Position numbers and translations under genes: made by a program
From: a virus
DNA length: 29,372 nt
IMG/VR virus record: IMGVR_UViG_3300027771_000068
Span: 1-29,372 of that record
Strand: one strand, 5' to 3'
Shown: one piece after another, positions 1 to 6,786 of the stretch
How the letters are laid out: each line of letters opens with the position of its first letter
Numbering within the stretch: position 1 is the first letter of the stretch
Notes under the pieces: model-generated
Database searches by the model: none
The model's input: the letters and a program-made list of their open reading frames with translations, nothing else
Told to the model about the DNA's origin: nothing

Positions 1-46
1 CTCCGTGAGTATTCTCATTGTGGAGATGTGTTATGTAAGGATTCGG

Positions 47-277
47 TTAGGAGTTAGCCTTACGCTCTTGTGCTAACTTCTGCGCTCTGTTCTTCTCCCA
101 CTTGCGGGTGGCTGCTGGTGAGTCACCATTAAGAGGGCATAACTTGATGCGCGGAGCTGTTAGTACTTTCTTAGACAGTTTGCCACATACTAAACATGGC
201 ATGTCTAAAGTATCAGTAGAAACGAAGCGTTCGGTCATATGATCGTCTTCGCATCTAAAGTCAAACAAGAGAGCCAC
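47..277 (-). CDS. Small zinc-ribbon protein (FmdB-like)
   Basis: A 76-residue protein of unknown role. Near the N-terminus it has Cys9 and His13 in CEDDH, followed by CLVCG (Cys28, Cys31), a spacing that fits a single zinc ribbon of the FmdB-like type found in many tailed phages. The C-terminal third is Lys/Arg-rich and probably helical. The GTG start at 275-277 shares one base with the stop of the upstream gene (TAGTG), so it is probably translated by coupling. It is one of the small genes that follow the portal gene. The zinc-binding fold is a motif-based inference; a link to nucleic-acid or protein binding would be a guess. Confidence 0.72.
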   Translation of the reverse strand: MALLFDFRCEDDHMTERFVSTDTLDMPCLVCGKLSKKVLTAPRIKLCPLNGDSPAATRKWEKNRAQKLAQERKANS

Positions 278-516
278 TAGTGTACACTCTCCTGTTCTTC
301 TTCTGCTGAGTAGATTTGCTCTTCAAGATTCAAGCAGTTGGCTATAACTGATAGCTGCCCTTTTCTTAAATAAAGCTCTTCTAGAGTCTTTGTATGCTCT
401 ATAGAATCTACTGTTTCAGAACTATCTCTCAGGTCTTCTAGAAAGAGTTTCCACCCTTCAGACCTAAACATAGCTTTTAAATGGAAATAGTAATGCTCTA
501 GTTCTTGGTCTATCAT
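277..516 (-). CDS. Conserved small phage protein, function unknown
   Basis: A 79-residue, acidic, mostly helical protein with no catalytic motif that I can see. The segments FRSEGWK and LYLRKGQLSVIANCLNLEEQ look like a small conserved protein found near the capsid genes of many T7-like marine phages. That is recognition from memory and no function is known to me. The ATG at 514-516 is well supported, because GAAGGAG lies about seven bases upstream. It is the first gene after the consensus promoter at 564-592, so it may head a sub-operon with the zinc-ribbon gene that follows it (TAGTG junction). Confidence 0.75.
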   Translation of the reverse strand: MIDQELEHYYFHLKAMFRSEGWKLFLEDLRDSSETVDSIEHTKTLEELYLRKGQLSVIANCLNLEEQIYSAEEEQESVH

Positions 517-563
517 ACTGTTTCTCCTTCAAAGGACAGCGGTTATTATTGCTATAAGCATCT

Positions 564-592
564 ATTATACCACAGTTTTACTCAAATGTCAA
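564..592 (-). promoter_or_regulatory. Consensus sigma70-type promoter, leftward
   Basis: On the minus strand, TTGACA (592-587) and TATAAT (569-564) are separated by exactly 17 bp. Both boxes match the bacterial consensus perfectly. Transcription would start near 557, about 40 bases before the ATG at 516. It lies in the only gap of this small-gene cluster, right after the stop at 594. It would boost expression of the genes from 516 leftward toward the expected capsid region. Activity is inferred from sequence only. Confidence 0.75.
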
Positions 593-593
593 G

Positions 594-719
594 TTATTTC
601 TTCTTTTTGCTTGACTTCTTTGCTGGTTTGCTGTATATAGCGTCCCAGTTGCTTGAGAACTTAGCAGCGTCAGTATTTCTAGTAGTGCTACCTTTACCAC
701 CATGTGTCTGACCTTTCAC
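594..719 (-). CDS. Tiny basic phage protein, function unknown
   Basis: A 41-residue reading frame starting with GTG at 717-719 and ending TAA at 594-596. The start overlaps the stop of the preceding 100-residue gene as GTGA, a classic coupling arrangement. The sequence has GQTHGGKGSTTR, then FSSNWDAIY, and a lysine tail ending KKSSKKKK. The pattern GKGS-x2-R ... F-x2-NWD-x-I recurs, as far as I recall, in small conserved proteins of T7-like and marine phages, which argues that this is a real gene despite its size. No function is known to me. The charge suggests nucleic-acid or acidic-protein binding (inference). Confidence 0.6.
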   Translation of the reverse strand: MKGQTHGGKGSTTRNTDAAKFSSNWDAIYSKPAKKSSKKKK

Positions 720-1018
720 TTACGCATTGCTCTAGCAGCGCGCTGGCCTCGCTTAGGCAGGGGCTTTTTTCGTTCAATAGGAGCTTTCTTTGTAGTCTCT
801 TTTTTTAAAGGCTCAAACACTACTCTATTCTTTTTTGCAACTTCTTCCTTCTTAACAGACGGTCTCTTAATAGGTACTTTCTTAACAGGTCTTTTAGACA
901 ATGGATTCTTTTTTGTTGAGCCTCCACTGCCATCACCGTCACTACCTCCTGCAATTGTTTTATTTCCTTTCTTTGCTTTAGGTTTCTTAGCTAAGCTTGC
1001 TTTATTATATGTTGGCAT
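716..1018 (-). CDS. Lysine/proline-rich basic protein
   Basis: A 100-residue protein that is strongly basic from end to end and low in complexity. It has recurring KK-P and K-x-P stretches such as SKRPVKKVPIKRPS and ERKKPLPKRGQ, with a short Gly/Ser linker around residues 24-34. In composition it resembles the disordered tail of a linker histone, although I see no specific homology. The ATG at 1018 follows AGAGGAAG at a suitable distance. It sits two bases after the 87-residue basic gene and overlaps the next basic gene by GTGA. A DNA- or scaffold-binding virion accessory role is inference from charge and position only. Confidence 0.65.
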   Translation of the reverse strand: MPTYNKASLAKKPKAKKGNKTIAGGSDGDGSGGSTKKNPLSKRPVKKVPIKRPSVKKEEVAKKNRVVFEPLKKETTKKAPIERKKPLPKRGQRAARAMRK

Positions 1019-1020
1019 TA

Positions 1021-1284
1021 CTACTTCCTCTTTGATTTAGCGCCTGAGCATTTCCATCTCTTGCGCGATAGGTTATTAGGTGTGTTAGGATCGTTCTGCT
1101 GTTTCTTAGATAAACCTTTCTTAATACCTAGACTTCTGGCACAGTAGCTGTCACCTTTAGAAGTCCCCGCTCTTACACGAGGGCCTCCGTCTTTAGCGTT
1201 ACCTTCTTGTCCGAAGCTTACCTTCTTGCCACTAGCGGTTACTTTGACTTTGGCTTTACCTTGCCTTGGCTTTGGCTTTGGCAT
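1021..1284 (-). CDS. Conserved basic protein with SYCARS motif
   Basis: An 87-residue basic protein of unknown function. The N-terminal 40 residues are Lys/Gly-rich. The C-terminal half carries an ordered-looking block with SYCARSLGIKKG and LSRKRWKCSG, including two cysteines. From memory this block is a recurring phage protein family rather than random low complexity, but I know no assigned function. The ATG at 1284 is preceded by GAGGAG within the overlapping 47-residue gene, so the two are probably translated together. It lies between the portal gene and the expected scaffold and capsid genes, where a virion-assembly accessory role would fit (inference). Confidence 0.72.
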   Translation of the reverse strand: MPKPKPRQGKAKVKVTASGKKVSFGQEGNAKDGGPRVRAGTSKGDSYCARSLGIKKGLSKKQQNDPNTPNNLSRKRWKCSGAKSKRK

Positions 1285-1382
1285 TTTAGCTCCTCCTCTA
1301 GTTTAGTTATCTTCTTCTGAAGCGTCTCAAACTGAACATTTACCTGTGCTACAACGTGCTCTAAATCTCTAGTAGTGACCAT
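1239..1382 (-). CDS. 47-residue coiled-coil mini-protein
   Basis: A short frame from the ATG at 1380-1382 to TAA at 1239-1241. The first 33 residues have the regular hydrophobic spacing of one coiled-coil helix (VAQVNVQFETLQKKITKLEE); the rest is Gln/Lys-rich. AAGGGA about nine bases upstream, inside the end of the portal gene, gives a good ribosome site, and the start follows the portal stop by one base. Its last 46 bases overlap the next gene out of phase. Without it a 99-base gap with no function would be left between portal and the basic gene. Probably real, but unrecognised. Confidence 0.55.
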   Translation of the reverse strand: MVTTRDLEHVVAQVNVQFETLQKKITKLEEELKCQSQSQGKVKPKSK

Positions 1383-1383
1383 G

Positions 1384-3426
1384 TTATACAATCCCTTGTG
1401 GTGGTTGAGGTGTTAATGGAGGCATTGGAGCTGCTGGAGCTGCTGGAGCCATAGGAGCAGGTGCTGGCGCAGGGACTGCTCTGTTCTCTTGTACCGCTAT
1501 GCCACGTTCTTTGAGAAGCTGCTCAGAGACTCTAATACGTCTCTCAAACTCTTTGTCGTCTGCATCTCCCACTTGTAAGTTAGTGGTTACTGCCTTAATA
1601 CGATCAATCTCTAACTCTTGTGGTATAGCCTGTGCTTCCATAGAAAGCTTACCAGCTCTAGCATCAGACTCTTTAGCCTGTCCGTTGAGTGCAGCCGTCT
1701 GTGACGCTTGGAAGGCCATTTGAGCTTGTTGTGCTTGCTGCTGTGCCTGCTGTGCTGCTTGCTCTTGCTCTGGGTTAGGCGTGTTAGCCTGCTGTAGTGT
1801 AGCAATCAACTCTTCACGGTTAGACAAGTTCATGTTATCAATGATGGACATAACTAGCTGTGGGTACATAGGCGTGTCTGGAGACATAGTTTGTAGCAAC
1901 TGTACAAGCTGTGTAACCTCGTACTCACGGGCGATAATACCCAAGGAGCTAGAAGTATGGAACTTGTAGTCAGCTACTGGATACATCTCAGGCTCAAACT
2001 GCATGTAACGCCAAGCTGCCTTCTCTACAAAAGGAATGATAAAAGCTTCTTGGAAGTTAATCAGAGTGCGTTTATGACGTTTGATGATTGCACCAAGCGA
2101 CATAGAAACACCAGCAGCAGTAGCGTCTCCGTTAACAGAACCAGCAATACCAGCACTATCAATAGCGCCCGTTGCCGTCTGAACCATAGTTTGTAGAGCT
2201 TGTGCTTGAGCAAAGGTGACCTGACTTACTTGACCGAAGTTAAAAGGTTGTAGGATTTCAGCAGGGTTTCCGTTAGTGAGAATAACTTTTCCTGGCCGAA
2301 TCTCTGGTTTAGCGCCACGAGGCATACGACTAGCGTCCATTGCCATCATAGGGTGTATAGTAAGTGCTAGAGCGTCAATACGTGCGCGTAGCTCAGTGTC
2401 TAACGCCTTCTGTGAGTTATAACCCTTCTCACACACACCACGACCCCAGAAGCGGCTAGGGACTACATCCCATGGGAATGCCACGATAGGACGGTCTTGC
2501 ATCATGTAAGGATTCTTAGTTGCTTTGAGCAGGACACCCCTGTTAGCAATAACAACAACTGCTTCTACATAGTAAGAGTCGTCTTCCTCTTCGTCAAACT
2601 CAACAAACTCTTCGTCTTCTGAGTTCTCTTCTGCCATAGCAACTTCTAACAAGTGACGAGGCACTAGACCGTAGTACTTAGTTAGTCTAACCTTGTCCTC
2701 ACCAAAGGAACTGAGGTCTGAGTCTGGTTCAATCTCAAAGTCAGTAGCAGCTTCGGAAATGTCTTCGTCACGATATACACCACTTTCCTGCAACTCTTGT
2801 ACTTTAAAGTGTGCTACAAACTCGTCTACAGCACACCCTAGTGCGTCGTCTACAGACGTAGCTACAGGGTCTATAAGGAAGTTCTGAGGCATTACAGGGC
2901 GTAGTTTAACGCATGTACGGTCTTTAATCGTAACACCTACTGCTTGTAGCTCACCACCCATAACAGGCTGTGTTGCTGGAGCCATCTCTTTTTCTGACTC
3001 TAGTACTACTTCAGCAATACCAGTGCCAAACACAGCAGCGTTAATCAAACACTCTGCCACACTCTTGCGTATCTTGTTCTTTTTAAAATCATCGTCTAAG
3101 TGGTTACGAAGCATAACAATGTCTTGCTGGTCTTGATCGTGGATGTCGTCTTTAATATCAAACCACTTACCACGGCCAAAGGTAGCTTCCTCTAGCTCCG
3201 CTACAGACGACTCTACTGCCTGTTGGAGTGCAGGAGAAATAATCTTAGATCGTTCTGTTAAACGTCCTTGATCTTCAGCAGACCATTGTCCACGCCATAG
3301 ACGGTAGTATTCATCAAACCTCTGTGAGTAGTTATCCTCGTAGTGGTCTCGCCAGTTGTCACACTTAGCCATAACCCAGTCTTCAAGAGTTTGTTCAATG
3401 TTAAATTCGTCTTCTGTATCTAGCAT
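1384..3426 (-). CDS. Portal (head-tail connector) protein
   Basis: 680 residues, longer than T7 gp8 (about 536). It forms the dodecameric ring at one capsid vertex through which DNA is packaged and leaves. The N-terminal part has the T7-type portal layout: aromatic-rich helices (RDHYEDNYSQRFDEYYRLW), then SKIISPALQQAVESSVAE and FGRGKWFDI. The middle contains PFNFGQVSQVTF, as in podovirus connectors. Two additions stand out: a very acidic stretch around residues 270-285 and a C-terminal tail of Gln/Ala repeats followed by Pro/Ala/Met repeats. It lies immediately downstream of the large terminase, the usual order. The call is confident from sequence pattern and synteny; tail functions are unknown. 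Confidence 0.9.
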   Translation of the reverse strand: MLDTEDEFNIEQTLEDWVMAKCDNWRDHYEDNYSQRFDEYYRLWRGQWSAEDQGRLTERSKIISPALQQAVESSVAELEEATFGRGKWFDIKDDIHDQDQQDIVMLRNHLDDDFKKNKIRKSVAECLINAAVFGTGIAEVVLESEKEMAPATQPVMGGELQAVGVTIKDRTCVKLRPVMPQNFLIDPVATSVDDALGCAVDEFVAHFKVQELQESGVYRDEDISEAATDFEIEPDSDLSSFGEDKVRLTKYYGLVPRHLLEVAMAEENSEDEEFVEFDEEEDDSYYVEAVVVIANRGVLLKATKNPYMMQDRPIVAFPWDVVPSRFWGRGVCEKGYNSQKALDTELRARIDALALTIHPMMAMDASRMPRGAKPEIRPGKVILTNGNPAEILQPFNFGQVSQVTFAQAQALQTMVQTATGAIDSAGIAGSVNGDATAAGVSMSLGAIIKRHKRTLINFQEAFIIPFVEKAAWRYMQFEPEMYPVADYKFHTSSSLGIIAREYEVTQLVQLLQTMSPDTPMYPQLVMSIIDNMNLSNREELIATLQQANTPNPEQEQAAQQAQQQAQQAQMAFQASQTAALNGQAKESDARAGKLSMEAQAIPQELEIDRIKAVTTNLQVGDADDKEFERRIRVSEQLLKERGIAVQENRAVPAPAPAPMAPAAPAAPMPPLTPQPPQGIV

Positions 3427-3428
3427 AG

Positions 3429-4682
3429 TTAATACCCTGCGTATTTGTCTAGGAATTCGTAGTCTTCTTCTTCATAGTCCATAGCGTAAGCAACCTTAGC
3501 TAACTGGTCAATGTACGCTAATGCATCTATCAAGTCGTCGTGGACTAGTACGTTAGGGAACTGAAACAACTCATCTAAGAACTTGCTGTTCCACTCACCC
3601 TTGTTAAGCGTTATGTTACCATGCTCGAAGCGTCCTTGTAACGCCCAAACAACTCTATCAATCTTTCTCTTATTGCCGTGTGTAAGCTCTTCCACTCTAA
3701 AGAAGCGTTGGTTCTTCTTCATAATGTCGTTGAGGTACGGATGGACAGCGTTCTTTAACGCTCCTTTCTCGATGCCGACTGAGATTGGTTTATAGTCTCT
3801 AACTGCCTCAAAGATTCTTCGAGCGGTCTCTTCAACGCCCCAGCGGCCATGTATGATATTAGCAACCCACCAGCCCTCAGTGTTCGCTTTAACAACCGCA
3901 ATAGCTGTTGAGTCAAGTCTGCTAGTCTTGGTGGTATTCTTACCCGCCTCAGAAAAGCCTGCCAAGTCAACAGCAATGTAATACTCACCATCAGTAGGCT
4001 CCTCTTCGCTAAACTTAACATATTCTTCTTTGAATAACTCACCGCCCATTGCCTCAAAAGATGCCATGAACTCCTGACGAAAGGAGAACGAAGACATAGA
4101 CTTCTTAGCAGCTTCTATCTCGTCAGCGTCCAATAGCGGGTTGTCGTAGCTCGTGAAGTGAAAACCATTAAAGGTTTCGTCGTCACCAACACTAGCGTAT
4201 GTGTATAACTCGTAGAAGTGGTTACGACCCATTGGCGTACCAATGAACATAGCTCCACCCTTCTGATCCGCAAGCGCAGGACGCAGGATTTGCTCCCAGA
4301 CCTCTGGCTTCATGTCAGCGTACTCATCCATAACCAAGTACTTGAGGCTAACACCACGCATCGTTTCTGGTCTGTCTGCACCCTTTAGAGCTAAGACAGC
4401 ACCATTTATAAACTTTATCTGTAGGTTGTTAATGTGGCTAGAGGCTATAACACTGTGTCCAATCTCTAGCAACGCTTGCCACATAATGTCCCTAGCCTGA
4501 CCCTGTGTAGGGGCAACATAGAACACCTGACCTTTAGTGGAGCTTAACGCCTCTACAATGAGCTTGTAAGCAGCTAGACGAGACTTACCTGTACGTCTGC
4601 CAGCAGCTATAACCTTAAATCTAGCGGGGTCGTCCCAGACTTCCTGCTGCCACGGCAACAAGGATATATTTAAGTCAGCCAA
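3429..4682 (-). CDS. terL: Terminase large subunit (packaging ATPase/nuclease)
   Basis: 417 residues. The packaging motor that drives DNA into the prohead and cuts concatemers. The N-terminal ATPase shows Walker A as AAGRRTGKS (Lys33), a downstream motif around YVAPTQGQARD, and Walker B as LVMDEYADM (Asp119, Glu120). The C-terminal RNase H-like nuclease starts at YIAVDLAGF (around residue 235) and carries a second acidic cluster at VHDDLIDALAY near residue 385. Length and motif order fit the large-terminase family. It lies between the 124-residue unknown gene (1-base spacing) and portal, in the late leftward operon. Headful versus direct-repeat packaging cannot be decided from this window. 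Confidence 0.94.
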   Translation of the reverse strand: MADLNISLLPWQQEVWDDPARFKVIAAGRRTGKSRLAAYKLIVEALSSTKGQVFYVAPTQGQARDIMWQALLEIGHSVIASSHINNLQIKFINGAVLALKGADRPETMRGVSLKYLVMDEYADMKPEVWEQILRPALADQKGGAMFIGTPMGRNHFYELYTYASVGDDETFNGFHFTSYDNPLLDADEIEAAKKSMSSFSFRQEFMASFEAMGGELFKEEYVKFSEEEPTDGEYYIAVDLAGFSEAGKNTTKTSRLDSTAIAVVKANTEGWWVANIIHGRWGVEETARRIFEAVRDYKPISVGIEKGALKNAVHPYLNDIMKKNQRFFRVEELTHGNKRKIDRVVWALQGRFEHGNITLNKGEWNSKFLDELFQFPNVLVHDDLIDALAYIDQLAKVAYAMDYEEEDYEFLDKYAGY

Positions 4683-5057
4683 CTAGAGAGCTTCCTTAAA
4701 CGTCTTAGCTGCTTTAGCTTGCTCTTCTTTCATGTCTCTGGCTAAATTGCTACTAGAAGCACCACCTGCTTTAGAACGCTTTTGTGCAAAAGTATCTGCT
4801 TCTTTGTATGCTTTAGGTGCAAAACGAGGAAACTGTTTGCTGGTCGTTTTTTCATACTGTTGAGCTAACAACACGGCTTCTTCTTGGTCTTCTATTAACC
4901 TAGGTTTTCCATCACCGTCCCACCAAATAGAAGGTATAACCATAACACCTCCTTCTGGAGAGTCTACAGTAATTAAATACTCTGTAGATGGGCCTCCTAA
5001 GCCTACGTCTTGAGGTTTGTGCTTCTTGTAATCAAAAGGCTCTAAGGTCATAGGCAT
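4683..5057 (-). CDS. Conserved phage protein of the packaging module, unknown
   Basis: A 124-residue protein of unknown function. The first 60 residues look like a compact alpha/beta domain, with VMVIPSIWWDGDGKPRLI followed by a helix EEAVLLAQQYEKTT. The C-terminal 50 residues are Lys/Ala-rich and probably helical or disordered. There is no signal peptide, membrane segment or metal motif. It sits between the endolysin and the large terminase with one base on either side, so it is co-translated with packaging genes. In other marine podoviruses proteins of this look occur beside internal virion or terminase genes (recollection), so a virion or packaging accessory role is plausible but unproven. 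Confidence 0.75.
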   Translation of the reverse strand: MPMTLEPFDYKKHKPQDVGLGGPSTEYLITVDSPEGGVMVIPSIWWDGDGKPRLIEDQEEAVLLAQQYEKTTSKQFPRFAPKAYKEADTFAQKRSKAGGASSSNLARDMKEEQAKAAKTFKEAL

Positions 5058-5058
5058 A

Positions 5059-5439
5059 TTAGTAAGTCCACATTACAGGAGACTCATTACCGTCAAGGTC
5101 GCGGATGTCAACATGCACAAAGCTACCAGCAATTCCAATTCCCGTAAAGCCCATCTTAATGGCTTCTTCAACAATCTTATAACGCTGTGTACCATCTGTA
5201 ACTTTAATATCTGCGGCAATACCTTGGGCATGTGTTCCTGCTTTCTCCTGTTTTTTCTTTGCTTCAATGGGGTGGTCTTTTGATCTATAACCACTCGTAA
5301 TAACGAAAGGGAATCCACACTTACCTCTTAACAAGTCAACAGCTAACAAGAGGTCATCGCTCATCTCGTTCTCACCTGAGTACTGGCAATCAAACTCTTC
5401 TTTAGTAAAATAGTCTAAATCGTTGTTAATGTTAAACAT
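5059..5439 (-). CDS. Endolysin-like M15 peptidase
   Basis: 126 residues, a single-domain zinc peptidase of the M15 family (D-alanyl-D-alanine carboxypeptidase or L-Ala-D-Glu endopeptidase type) that cuts peptidoglycan cross-links at lysis. The zinc and catalytic signature is clear: SGYRS at 49-53, HAQGIAADIKV (His70, Asp77) and SFVHVDIR (His109, Asp111). No signal peptide is visible, so it would need a holin to leave the cytoplasm; two candidates lie at 27324-27899. I chose the ATG at 5439 rather than the upstream in-frame ATG at 5475 because GAAGGGGAA precedes it at the right distance and it overlaps the previous gene by only eight bases. The exact bond cut is not determinable. Confidence 0.88.
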   Translation of the reverse strand: MFNINNDLDYFTKEEFDCQYSGENEMSDDLLLAVDLLRGKCGFPFVITSGYRSKDHPIEAKKKQEKAGTHAQGIAADIKVTDGTQRYKIVEEAIKMGFTGIGIAGSFVHVDIRDLDGNESPVMWTY

Positions 5440-5806
5440 CAGTGTATTCCCCTTCAATGGGTGTATCTGGTCCACTTATAACAGTGGTTTCGCCACCAAC
5501 ACCTGTAATAGAGATGTTAATGCTGTTCTGTCCACCGTTAACCTTGTCCTTCTCGAAGTAGCTAACAGGTAACAATCTATCCATACATAGTTTCCACGCT
5601 GCTGCTTGATTCTTGTGATCATCGTCTAACGCTGCATTAAGAATACTGTCTAACACCTTCCTAGACTTAGGCGATGCTAACATCCTTGCTTTGTAGTCGT
5701 TGATTATAGAAGCGTCACCTTTAGGTCTACCAACAGCATTACGTTTACCTTTAGTAACACTATCTACTTTAGCTTTCTTGGGTCTACCTAATTTCTTAGT
5801 GGTCAC
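5432..5806 (-). CDS. Putative terminase small subunit with AT-hook-like motifs
   Basis: 124 residues. Two GRPK motifs (GRPKK near residue 8, GRPKG near residue 27) resemble AT-hooks that bind the minor groove of AT-rich DNA. A helical region follows (RKVLDSILNAALDDDHKNQAAAWKLCMDRLLP) and then a beta-rich tail. It is the first gene of the leftward packaging operon, upstream of endolysin, large terminase and portal, the usual place for the subunit that recognises the packaging site. The start is GTG at 5804-5806 with GAGAGG upstream. No clear helix-turn-helix is visible, so the assignment rests mainly on position and DNA-binding character. A small regulatory DNA-binding protein is the main alternative. 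Confidence 0.6.
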   Translation of the reverse strand: MTTKKLGRPKKAKVDSVTKGKRNAVGRPKGDASIINDYKARMLASPKSRKVLDSILNAALDDDHKNQAAAWKLCMDRLLPVSYFEKDKVNGGQNSINISITGVGGETTVISGPDTPIEGEYTDV

Positions 5807-5839
5807 TGAGTTGCCTCTCTCTAGAGATTCGTTAGCGAT

Positions 5840-5959
5840 GCAAGAAATGCTAGAGCTTTAGAGTGCTAGAGTTCGCTGTAAGGACGAAGTGTGATTATTA
5901 GTTGTACTCTTCTTCAGTGTTAGCGAACTCTAGAACTCTAAAGCTTTAGCATCTCTTGC
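5840..5959. other. Long inverted repeat / 120-nt hairpin in the late leader
   Basis: The 38-base arm at 5840-5877 pairs with 5922-5959 at 35 of 38 positions by hand alignment. A second inner pairing (5883-5892 with 5906-5915, 8 of 10) closes toward a loop at about 5893-5905. It lies between the leftward promoter (5981-6009) and the first late gene, so it would form in the mRNA leader about 15 bases from the transcript 5' end. Each arm also carries internal repeats (TGCTAGAG twice at 5848-5870). No T-run follows, so it is not a simple terminator. Candidate roles are RNase III processing, leader control, packaging signal or origin. Confidence 0.8.
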
Positions 5960-5980
5960 GTTGTTTGTTCTATATAGTCT

Positions 5981-6009
5981 ATTATAGCATATTTTTTAAC
6001 AAAAGTCAA
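5981..6009 (-). promoter_or_regulatory. Strong sigma70-type promoter of the late leftward operon
   Basis: On the minus strand, TTGACT (6009-6004) and TATAAT (5986-5981) are separated by 17 bp, with an A-rich spacer. Start of transcription is predicted near 5974, giving a leader of about 170 bases before the GTG at 5806 that contains the 120-nt hairpin. It is the only promoter-like sequence found upstream of the small-terminase, endolysin, large-terminase and portal genes. Confidence 0.75.
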
Positions 6010-6549
6010 GCATTATTTACTGTTATTGTTAATTTAAGTGGATTCGTCTAAGATTCTTGTGTTTGTTAGCATATTCCACTGCTTGTTAACACCTACCCTG
6101 TCCCTTCTCTGGCGGATTTCAGTAGGTATTAGCGTCTCCGCAGTCGCTTTTTTAGTTCTTTACAATCAACTACTTAGACTATATAGTTATAACCTATTAG
6201 AGCCTTGACTTAATAGTCTAAATTGACCCTTTTTAGTATCTCTGCGGGTACAGTAACAACTCCAGCGATCCCAGCCCCTCCCCCGTCCCTCTATAGCACA
6301 CAGCTGACAGTAAAGCCAGTGCAGTCTGTGACCAGCAGAGACGATCGAGTCACCAATGATTCTGTACAGGTCATGAGAGAGTGTGCTAGTGGGTACTACT
6401 GTGACCAATAAAGCCTAACCAGTCACCTCAATATATTGACAATTATATAGCTGTGTAGTATTCGCACGCGGGCGCGCATAATAGATAGTAGGCATTCACC
6501 AGATCAATAGAGGTCAACATCATTATAAGTTAAATAAATGGCTATAAGT
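6010..6549. other. Non-coding part of the divergent control region
   Basis: About 540 bases without a convincing gene. Short open frames exist on both strands around 6187-6411, but they lack ribosome sites and mirror each other. The stretch holds an AT-rich part (6010-6060), a C-rich tract (6261-6291), a 9-base direct repeat CTGTGACCA (6326-6334 and 6399-6407) and the 11-mer GCCTAACCAGT (6413-6423) that recurs before the next operon at 8057-8067. A lone TTGACA at 6436-6441 has no good -10 box at a normal distance. The mix of AT-rich DNA, repeats and divergent promoters would suit a replication origin, but no specific origin signature was recognised. Confidence 0.5.
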
Positions 6550-6577
6550 TTGACACAGAATGACAACGCTCTATAAT
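6550..6577 (+). promoter_or_regulatory. Consensus sigma70-type early promoter
   Basis: TTGACA (6550-6555) and TATAAT (6572-6577) with a 16-bp spacer; both boxes are perfect. Predicted start near 6584, about 30 bases before the first ATG at 6613. This should make the 6613-7970 mini-operon one of the first things transcribed by host polymerase on DNA entry. Confidence 0.82.
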
Positions 6578-6612
6578 AGACCCATCAAGCAAACAAACAC
6601 AGAGGCAGTACA

Positions 6613-6786
6613 ATGGATAATCTAATTAGCAAGTTAAGCAAAGCAGACCAGCGCGGTGTCAATATGGCCTTAATGAATATCAACCACGGTAATAAAGAGG
6701 CCGCTAACCGTCTTTTAGACAGCATGCTTAGAGCGGCCAATAGTCGGTCACACTCAATTCTATTAGCAATAAAGGAACTAGTATAA
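6613..6786 (+). CDS. Early small protein, unknown
   Basis: 57 residues, first gene after the consensus promoter. Mostly helical, with a basic C-terminal half (SKADQRGVNMALMNINHG, LLDSMLRAANSRSH). No membrane segment, cysteines or enzyme motif. AGAGG precedes the ATG by eight bases. The TAA stop shares a base with the next ATG (TAATG), as in the rest of this cluster. First-transcribed tiny genes of T7-like phages often bind and redirect host proteins; that is general knowledge, and nothing here identifies the target. Confidence 0.65.
   Translation: MDNLISKLSKADQRGVNMALMNINHGNKEAANRLLDSMLRAANSRSHSILLAIKELV

Noticed and set aside
1-18. Start of another leftward gene (ATG at 16-18, reading MRILTE)
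   Set aside because: Only six codons are inside the window and no clear ribosome site precedes them; cannot be supported.
745-775. GC-rich hairpin-like sequence followed by a T-run on the plus strand
   Set aside because: It is the reverse strand of lysine codons in the basic 100-residue gene, and no rightward transcription unit exists there.
6187-6411. Opposed short open frames (73 and 62 codons) in the control region
   Set aside because: They mirror each other, lack Shine-Dalgarno sequences and neighbours in phase, and show low-complexity non-protein-like composition.
6436-6464. TTGACA at 6436-6441 as a further promoter
   Set aside because: At 17 bp the -10 would be TATTCG; the better TAGTAT is only 14 bp away. 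Not convincing next to the perfect promoter at 6550.
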